Source: Thermomicrobiaceae bacterium (lineage in GTDB: Bacteria > Chloroflexota > Chloroflexia > Thermomicrobiales > Thermomicrobiaceae). Taken from it: a stretch of DNA of 9,135 nucleotides. The notes under the pieces were generated by a model. It did not search any database. It was not told where the DNA came from and was given only the letters and a program-made list of their open reading frames with translations. Location of the stretch: the NCBI GenBank assembly GCA_007124395.1, contig SLFF01000365.1:1-9135 (forward strand), given 5' to 3'. Shown here piece by piece: positions 5,365 through 9,135 of the stretch. Position numbers and translations under genes: made by a program. Each line of letters begins with the position of its first letter. Positions within the stretch are counted from its first letter, which is position 1.

Positions 5365-6432
5365 GTGGCTGAATGGTCGAGCGCGCTCGATGGTCAGCCG
5401 GTATTGCTCGCTTCCAGTGTTCGAGAGGCGCGACTCATGGTAGCGCAGGGACTCGATCTGGATCAGCGATCTGTCATCCAGATTCCTGCCACGATCACCC
5501 GTGATCTGGCGCACACGCTTGATCGAACCGGTGCCTGCCAGCGGTTCGCGGCTGATGAACGTGCTGTCGATCTGATCTGGCGGGAGCCGATTGGTGGGAT
5601 CGTTTCATTTGCGCTGGCGTCGGATACCCCGTCTGTGCTCGATTTTGCCGATACCCTGCCTTCCCCGGGATCAGGTTGGCCGTCAGACGAGACCGCGCTC
5701 GTGGCGATCTTCGGGCTGCATCTATCGGCAAATCCGGAGCGATCTGGCGCCCTGTTGCTGTTCGATTCGAGCAATCAGCAGAGCATTACCCTGTATCGGC
5801 GACTGCAGAGGCTTGCCAGTGAGAGCGCCGTTCCGGATGGTGCGATGGCCCAACTGACACGCCTGACTGGTCCGGACGGGCTGGCTGCCCGTCAGCAACA
5901 GGTGGTGGCACAGGTGCGGGATGGCGTTGTCGAAGCGGCCGGGCTCCCGGCAATCGAGGCGCATCCGCTGGCGCTGCCTGTCGGAGTTGGGCTCCAGATT
6001 CCCGAAATCGTCGAAGCATCGATCTTCGCGGCGTATGTTCGCGGCGAGCTAACCCCGTTCTCGCTACTCAGCGAGCTCCGGCCGCCGATGTATCGATACT
6101 TCCGGCAACCGGGAACTGATCCGGGCTCGACGCTCGATCTTCAAGGGTTCGTTCAGCAGGGGATGATCCCGTGCGGGCCGGACTTCCCGGACGCGGAGAT
6201 CGTCCATGCGGTGCTCGGTGTGGTGAAGGCGGCTGAGTATGTCGGAGTACGCTGGTGGACTGATCCACAGGTTGCGGCTCAGTACGCACAGCAGATGACA
6301 CAGATGTATGGCCCGGATCATGATGCCTATCGACCGGCATTCCCGGTTCCCGAATTTCCGCTTCCACACAACCCGATTGCGCCGGAACCCGTGACCGACG
6401 AGGGAGTTCCTGCAAGAATTGATGGCGATTGA
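5365..6432 (+). CDS. DegT/DnrJ/EryC1/StrS-like PLP-fold protein, probably lacking the catalytic lysine
   Basis: The open frame of 355 residues has the layout of a fold-type I aminotransferase of the DegT type. Residues 35-66 read VIQIPATITRDLAHTLDRTG and then CQRFA, matching the family's 'V-IPA---..A-GA-P-FaD' strand-helix-strand. LDFADTLPSP (92-101) sits where the PLP-contacting acidic strand is expected, and VAIFGLHLSANPERSGALLL (113-132) matches 'FSFhptK-l--GEGGal'. The Schiff-base lysine of that last motif is absent (HLSANPER), so it is likely not a standard transaminase. It could be a pseudo-enzyme, a binding protein or an enzyme with altered chemistry. The C-terminal part (VLGVVKAAEYVGVRWWTDP, 283-301) is soluble and helical. 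The GTG used here has no ribosome binding site, and the real N-terminus probably lies upstream beyond an in-frame TGA. The next gene begins at or just after the stop. The family call is structural-pattern inference. Confidence 0.55.
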   Translation: MAEWSSALDGQPVLLASSVREARLMVAQGLDLDQRSVIQIPATITRDLAHTLDRTGACQRFAADERAVDLIWREPIGGIVSFALASDTPSVLDFADTLPSPGSGWPSDETALVAIFGLHLSANPERSGALLLFDSSNQQSITLYRRLQRLASESAVPDGAMAQLTRLTGPDGLAARQQQVVAQVRDGVVEAAGLPAIEAHPLALPVGVGLQIPEIVEASIFAAYVRGELTPFSLLSELRPPMYRYFRQPGTDPGSTLDLQGFVQQGMIPCGPDFPDAEIVHAVLGVVKAAEYVGVRWWTDPQVAAQYAQQMTQMYGPDHDAYRPAFPVPEFPLPHNPIAPEPVTDEGVPARIDGD

Positions 6433-6464
6433 GCCGTCGGTCTATTCTGTGGAATGTGGAGACT

Positions 6465-7433
6465 ATGCTGAACCAGACGCCGTGGATGATCGCTGATGAA
6501 CTGGCTCCGGGATCGAAACACCGCATGGAGCTCACCTTTCCGGATGCTGTGCTGGATAGAGTGGCCATCCCGGCGACGGTGATACGTGGCCAGACGGATG
6601 GGCCGCGCATCGCGGTGATCTCTGGGGTTCATGGCGGCGAGTATCCGGGACCGGCAGCCGCAGTCCGGTTCGCCCGTGAGATCGATCCAGCCGGGCTTTC
6701 GGGGAGTCTGGTGATCGTGCCGGTTGTCAACCAGACTGCATTCTGGCAGCGAACCGCGTTCGTCACCCCGGACGATGGGATCAATCTCAATCGTGTGTTC
6801 CCCGGGGATCTGAACGGCACCTTCAGCGAGGTTCTGGCGCGGCGGCTGTTCGATGCATTAGTAGAGCCAGCCGATATATTGATCGACCTGCACAGCGGCG
6901 ACATCTTCGAATCGCTGACACCGTTCTCCGGCTACTTCAAAATGTCAGACAAGTCCCTGCAAGAACGCTCCGCCATGGTTGCACATGCGTTCATGCTTCC
7001 CATCGTCAACGCCTATCCCGAGCCATTCCCGGGCAGCCTGACATCGGCGGCCGCACGTGCCGGTGTGGCGAGCGCCATCGTCGAAGTCGGGGGCAATGGG
7101 TTGCTGCCCAGTGAAGATGAAGCGATGGTCTTCGATGGGTTGATCAATGCATTGCGCGCAGTCAACAGTCTCAATGAACCGGCTCGTACTGTCCCTCAGA
7201 CCATCTACGAACCGGCGAGCTCGGCTGATGCCCCGGCGGCTGGTCTCTGGCGGCCAGCGGTGGGGCTGAATCAGCAAGTTGAAGCCGGTGAACGTCTCGG
7301 AACGCTGACTGATCTCTATGGTGATGAAATCGCTGACATCGTTGCGCCAGAGGCTGGCGAGGTGGTCTTCTACATGACCTGTTTGCCGGTTCACACTGGC
7401 GAAACGCTGGTGGCGCTCGGCAGACCAGTCTGA
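6465..7433 (+). CDS. Succinylglutamate desuccinylase/aspartoacylase (AstE/AspA) family zinc deacylase
   Basis: This 322-residue protein shows the complete zinc-hydrolase set of the AstE/AspA (M14-like) family. GVHGGEYPGP (54-63) supplies His56 and Glu59, DLHSGD (141-146) supplies His143, GINLNRVFPGD (105-115) contributes the substrate-binding Asn/Arg, and VEVGGNG (206-212) supplies the catalytic Glu207. The C-terminal part (about 255-322) is the small beta domain ending in IVAPEAGEVVFYM and HTGETLVALG. The family hydrolyses N-acyl amino acids or related amides; the exact substrate cannot be read from sequence. ATG 6465 is preferred; GGAG lies only 3 nt before it, with GGAA farther upstream. 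A TTG at 6429 in the same frame overlaps the preceding TGA and would add 12 residues without a good site. It is probably co-transcribed with the DegT-like gene. Its 3' end overlaps the convergent hydrolase gene by 43 bp. Confidence 0.86.
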   Translation: MLNQTPWMIADELAPGSKHRMELTFPDAVLDRVAIPATVIRGQTDGPRIAVISGVHGGEYPGPAAAVRFAREIDPAGLSGSLVIVPVVNQTAFWQRTAFVTPDDGINLNRVFPGDLNGTFSEVLARRLFDALVEPADILIDLHSGDIFESLTPFSGYFKMSDKSLQERSAMVAHAFMLPIVNAYPEPFPGSLTSAAARAGVASAIVEVGGNGLLPSEDEAMVFDGLINALRAVNSLNEPARTVPQTIYEPASSADAPAAGLWRPAVGLNQQVEAGERLGTLTDLYGDEIADIVAPEAGEVVFYMTCLPVHTGETLVALGRPV

Positions 7434-8206
7434 ACCCGTGCGGGCTCGGACAGGAATTCCCTCACCCGTTGATTGAACAGCTCTGGGCGGGACATCATAA
7501 CCAGATGACCGGCGTCCTGCATCACGGCGAGTCTGGCGGACGGGATTCGATCCAGATACGTTTCAGCCAGATCCAGCGGCAGGAGTGGATCGTTGTTGCT
7601 GGCGAAGACCAGGGTCTCGGCCTTGATCGATGCCAGCCTGGTGCTCAACTCCGGGTCGATCATCCGCACGTTGGCGTTCACCATCGTATAGATGTCGCTC
7701 CAGCGGGTGTACCAGAGGACAGGCGGGATCAGTGCCGGTGGAATCTCGAACAGGACGCGGAGACCGACAGCCACCCAGCCGAGAAGTGAGATGCCCGGAA
7801 CCAGTGCAGCTGGCGTGATCAGGATCAGTCTGTTGACGCATGAGGCGTACTCGGAAGCCAGCCTGAGTGCGACTTCGCCACCCATCGACAGTCCGGCGAT
7901 GCTGGCCGGGGCCAGCCCGGCTGCCTGGGTGAACTCCATAAGCCACCGTGCATAGTTCTGCATCCGGGTGATATGCCGGAGCTGCTGGAGTGCTCGAGGT
8001 CCGGGTAGACCGACCATGGTTACCCGGAAATGGCGGGCCAGTTCCAGTGCGTTCCATCTCCACATGTTCAGGGAGCCAGAAACCCCATGAACTAGCACCA
8101 GATCGGGTCCGCTACCGCCCGTCAGAACCGGTACCGGCTGACCGTCAACCATTACTGTGTGTGATGAAAATACGTCGCATGCCCATGCAGGAATCAAGTT
8201 CGTCAT
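7391..8206 (-). CDS. Alpha/beta hydrolase
   Basis: The 271-residue protein has a full catalytic framework: the oxyanion motif VHGVSGSLNMW (39-49), nucleophile elbow GLSMGG with Ser107, acid Asp206 in ASNNDPLLP, and His234 in QDAGHLVMMSRPE. A hydrophobic cap segment at 132-170 (ALVPGISLLGWVAVGLRVLF, then PPALIPPVLWY) could form a lid over an apolar substrate or touch the membrane. It belongs to the broad esterase/lipase/hydrolase superfamily and the substrate is unknown. ATG 8206 has AGGA about 7 nt upstream and is preferred over the in-frame TTG at 8209. Its promoter is probably the extended -10 at 8320-8328, giving a leader of about 105 nt that can fold. It follows the ATP-grasp gene on the same strand, but the 125-bp gap, dyad and promoter suggest separate control. 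Confidence 0.88.
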   Translation of the reverse strand: MTNLIPAWACDVFSSHTVMVDGQPVPVLTGGSGPDLVLVHGVSGSLNMWRWNALELARHFRVTMVGLPGPRALQQLRHITRMQNYARWLMEFTQAAGLAPASIAGLSMGGEVALRLASEYASCVNRLILITPAALVPGISLLGWVAVGLRVLFEIPPALIPPVLWYTRWSDIYTMVNANVRMIDPELSTRLASIKAETLVFASNNDPLLPLDLAETYLDRIPSARLAVMQDAGHLVMMSRPELFNQRVREFLSEPARVQTGLPSATSVSPV

Positions 8207-8218
8207 CAAGGTATCCTA

Positions 8219-8252
8219 CGTGGTCTGAGCCGAAAGGCCATAGAAAACCACG
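8219..8252 (-). other. Structured leader hairpin of the hydrolase gene
   Basis: CGTGGT (8219-8224) pairs with ACCACG (8247-8252), enclosing an inner GCC/GGC stem (8229-8231 / 8236-8238). On the minus-strand transcript it lies immediately upstream of the Shine-Dalgarno site of the hydrolase gene, so it could tune translation. No known riboswitch was recognised. Confidence 0.3.
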
Positions 8253-8286
8253 GTTTGTACACGCGATCTGGAAACAATGAGGATCG

Positions 8287-8319
8287 TGCGCGGCTCCATG
8301 GTGACCCAGGAACCGCGCA
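8287..8319. repeat. Inverted repeat (dyad) between the ATP-grasp and hydrolase genes
   Basis: TGCGCGGCTCC (8287-8297) pairs with GGAACCGCGCA (8309-8319) in 10 of 11 positions, and TGG/CCA inside the loop can extend the stem. It starts 13 nt beyond the ATP-grasp stop, as a terminator would, but has no T-tract. Its right arm abuts the extended -10 at 8320, so it could also be an operator. Confidence 0.5.
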
Positions 8320-8328
8320 ATTATAGCA
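8320..8328 (-). promoter_or_regulatory. Extended -10 promoter TGCTATAAT for the hydrolase gene
   Basis: The minus strand reads TGCTATAAT, a perfect extended -10 (TGn plus TATAAT). No recognisable -35 is present 17 nt upstream, which is acceptable for extended -10 promoters. Transcription would start near 8313, inside the abutting dyad, about 107 nt before the hydrolase ATG. Confidence 0.48.
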
Positions 8329-8331
8329 AGG

Positions 8332-9135
8332 CTAGTCGTCGCCGGGTACGCCAGCCGGTTCACGCACGATCGATTCGTAGCGTGTCTGCAGGTAATCGGC
8401 GAAATTGTCGAACGGATCGAATCCAACAACGCTCGGGGCGTTGGCCACGAAGTTGGAGACGGCATTGATATCGTAGAAGTAGATCAGGCCATCTCGCTGG
8501 CTGACCAGATACTCCAGTCCCCCGATATCGATCTGCGCTTCGTGGAAGATTGCCAGTGTTGCTTCCAGTACTTCGTCCGGCGGGTTCGCTTTCTCAGCGC
8601 TTCTGGTCTGGGTAACGCAGGCTTCGCCGTTCTCGGTGGCTGCCGGTTGTCGCCGCTCTTCCAGCGATGCCGGGCAGAGGTTGAAGCCGAGCGATGGATC
8701 GTTCTGAATGTTGATTCCGTAGAGGATCTCGCCGTTCAGTGCTTCGACCCGGGTAATCGTGTCGTCCACAGCCGGGTGGAACTCCTGCACGATCGCGGTG
8801 GAATCGAGAACAAAGACATCATCGAGCAGGCTGTCATTGATTGCCGCACGCACATCGTCGATCGAATCAAATCGCTGCATATGAGCACCGCTACCGCCGA
8901 TGTTCGGCTTCACGATGATTGGAAACTCCAACTCTGCCGCGGCCGCGGTGATCTGGCTGGGGGCGTTGACGACGAGGCTCCGCGGGTGCGGAATCCCCAG
9001 CCGCTTCAGCAATCCGAGCTGGCGGGCTTTGGAAACCTCGAGCAGATGAGCCTTGTATCCGTTTACGGTTGGCACACCGAGCGTATCGAGATGCTGCAGG
9101 TACTGGAGTGCATAGAAAATCGCGCTGGTGTGACC
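8332..9135 (-). CDS. ATP-grasp ligase (RimK-like), N-terminus outside the window
   Basis: The frame is open to the window edge; 267 residues are visible. The GTG at 9075 is internal, because the residues before it (HTSAIFYALQYLQHLDTLG) continue the conserved ligase N-domain. Landmarks in visible numbering: VPTVNGYKAHLLEVSKARQL (21-40), the typical SK-A-Q--L segment; FPIIVKPNIGGSGAHM (71-86) with the ATP-binding lysine and glycine-rich loop; IVQEF (115-119), the adenine-contact strand; and GGLEYLVSQRDG (205-216) followed by YFYDINAVSN (219-228), carrying the metal-binding D-x-N. This is the ATP-grasp fold that forms amide or peptide-like bonds through an acyl phosphate. RimK/LysX-type substrates are acidic amino acids or peptides, but the acceptor here is unknown. 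A dyad lies 13 nt past its TAG stop. It could be functionally linked to the nearby AstE-type deacylase, which is speculation. Confidence 0.84.
   Translation of the reverse strand, partial: GHTSAIFYALQYLQHLDTLGVPTVNGYKAHLLEVSKARQLGLLKRLGIPHPRSLVVNAPSQITAAAAELEFPIIVKPNIGGSGAHMQRFDSIDDVRAAINDSLLDDVFVLDSTAIVQEFHPAVDDTITRVEALNGEILYGINIQNDPSLGFNLCPASLEERRQPAATENGEACVTQTRSAEKANPPDEVLEATLAIFHEAQIDIGGLEYLVSQRDGLIYFYDINAVSNFVANAPSVVGFDPFDNFADYLQTRYESIVREPAGVPGDD

Noticed and set aside
5348..5443. ATG 5348 with a good GGAGA site as the start of the DegT-like gene
   Set aside because: It is in a different frame from the 355-residue protein and meets a stop by 5443. Its product shows no coding signature.
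6068..6610. A 180-codon minus-strand frame crossing the end of the DegT-like gene and the start of the deacylase
   Set aside because: It overlaps two plus-strand coding frames, is rich in Arg, Ser and Pro, and has no motif; it is an antisense shadow.
8207..8331. A tRNA or known small RNA in the gap between hydrolase and ATP-grasp genes
   Set aside because: Hairpins are present, but no cloverleaf, conserved T-loop or known riboswitch core could be traced.

Overview
The window is a gene-dense stretch of bacterial chromosome with moderately high GC. It has GTG and TTG starts, clear Shine-Dalgarno sites and very short intergenic gaps. The gene content (DUF4438, LVIVD-repeat propeller, DUF4015 putative glycosidase behind carboxypeptidase-regulatory-like modules, PLP-fold protein, AstE/AspA deacylase, ATP-grasp ligase) and protein style suggest Chloroflexota, perhaps a Thermomicrobia relative. 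That assignment is inferred from style, not from a marker gene. No rRNA, tRNA, CRISPR array, transposase or phage gene was seen.

Layout. (1) Positions 1-1458, plus strand: the 3' part of a DUF4438 protein, then 18 nt later a single frame that joins a HigB-type toxin-like domain to a HigA-type antitoxin domain. (2) Positions 1463-2893, minus strand: a two-helix mini membrane protein and a membrane-anchored LVIVD beta-propeller, probably one operon, tail to tail with the fusion gene. (3) Positions 2894-2994: a divergent control region with a perfect 14-nt palindrome. It serves a secreted or anchored DUF4015 protein (2995-4677) that ends at a strong bidirectional hairpin terminator. (4) Positions 4741-5144, minus strand: a 96-residue hypothetical protein, possibly translationally coupled (ATGA) to a 38-residue CxxC mini-protein. 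(5) Positions 5212-7433, plus strand: a DegT-like PLP-fold protein that appears to have lost its catalytic lysine and whose N-terminal coding region is cut by an in-frame TGA, followed by an AstE/AspA-type zinc deacylase. (6) Positions 7391-9135, minus strand: an alpha/beta hydrolase, whose 3' end overlaps the deacylase gene, and upstream of it a RimK-like ATP-grasp ligase that runs off the window. Between them lie a perfect extended -10 promoter, an abutting dyad and a structured leader.

The most unusual items are the one-polypeptide HigB-HigA fusion, the in-frame TGA together with loss of the lysine in the DegT-like gene, and the palindromic operator candidate ahead of the DUF4015 gene. The adjacent AstE deacylase, ATP-grasp ligase and hydrolase could belong to small-molecule or amino-acid metabolism, but no defined pathway can be assembled from this window alone.
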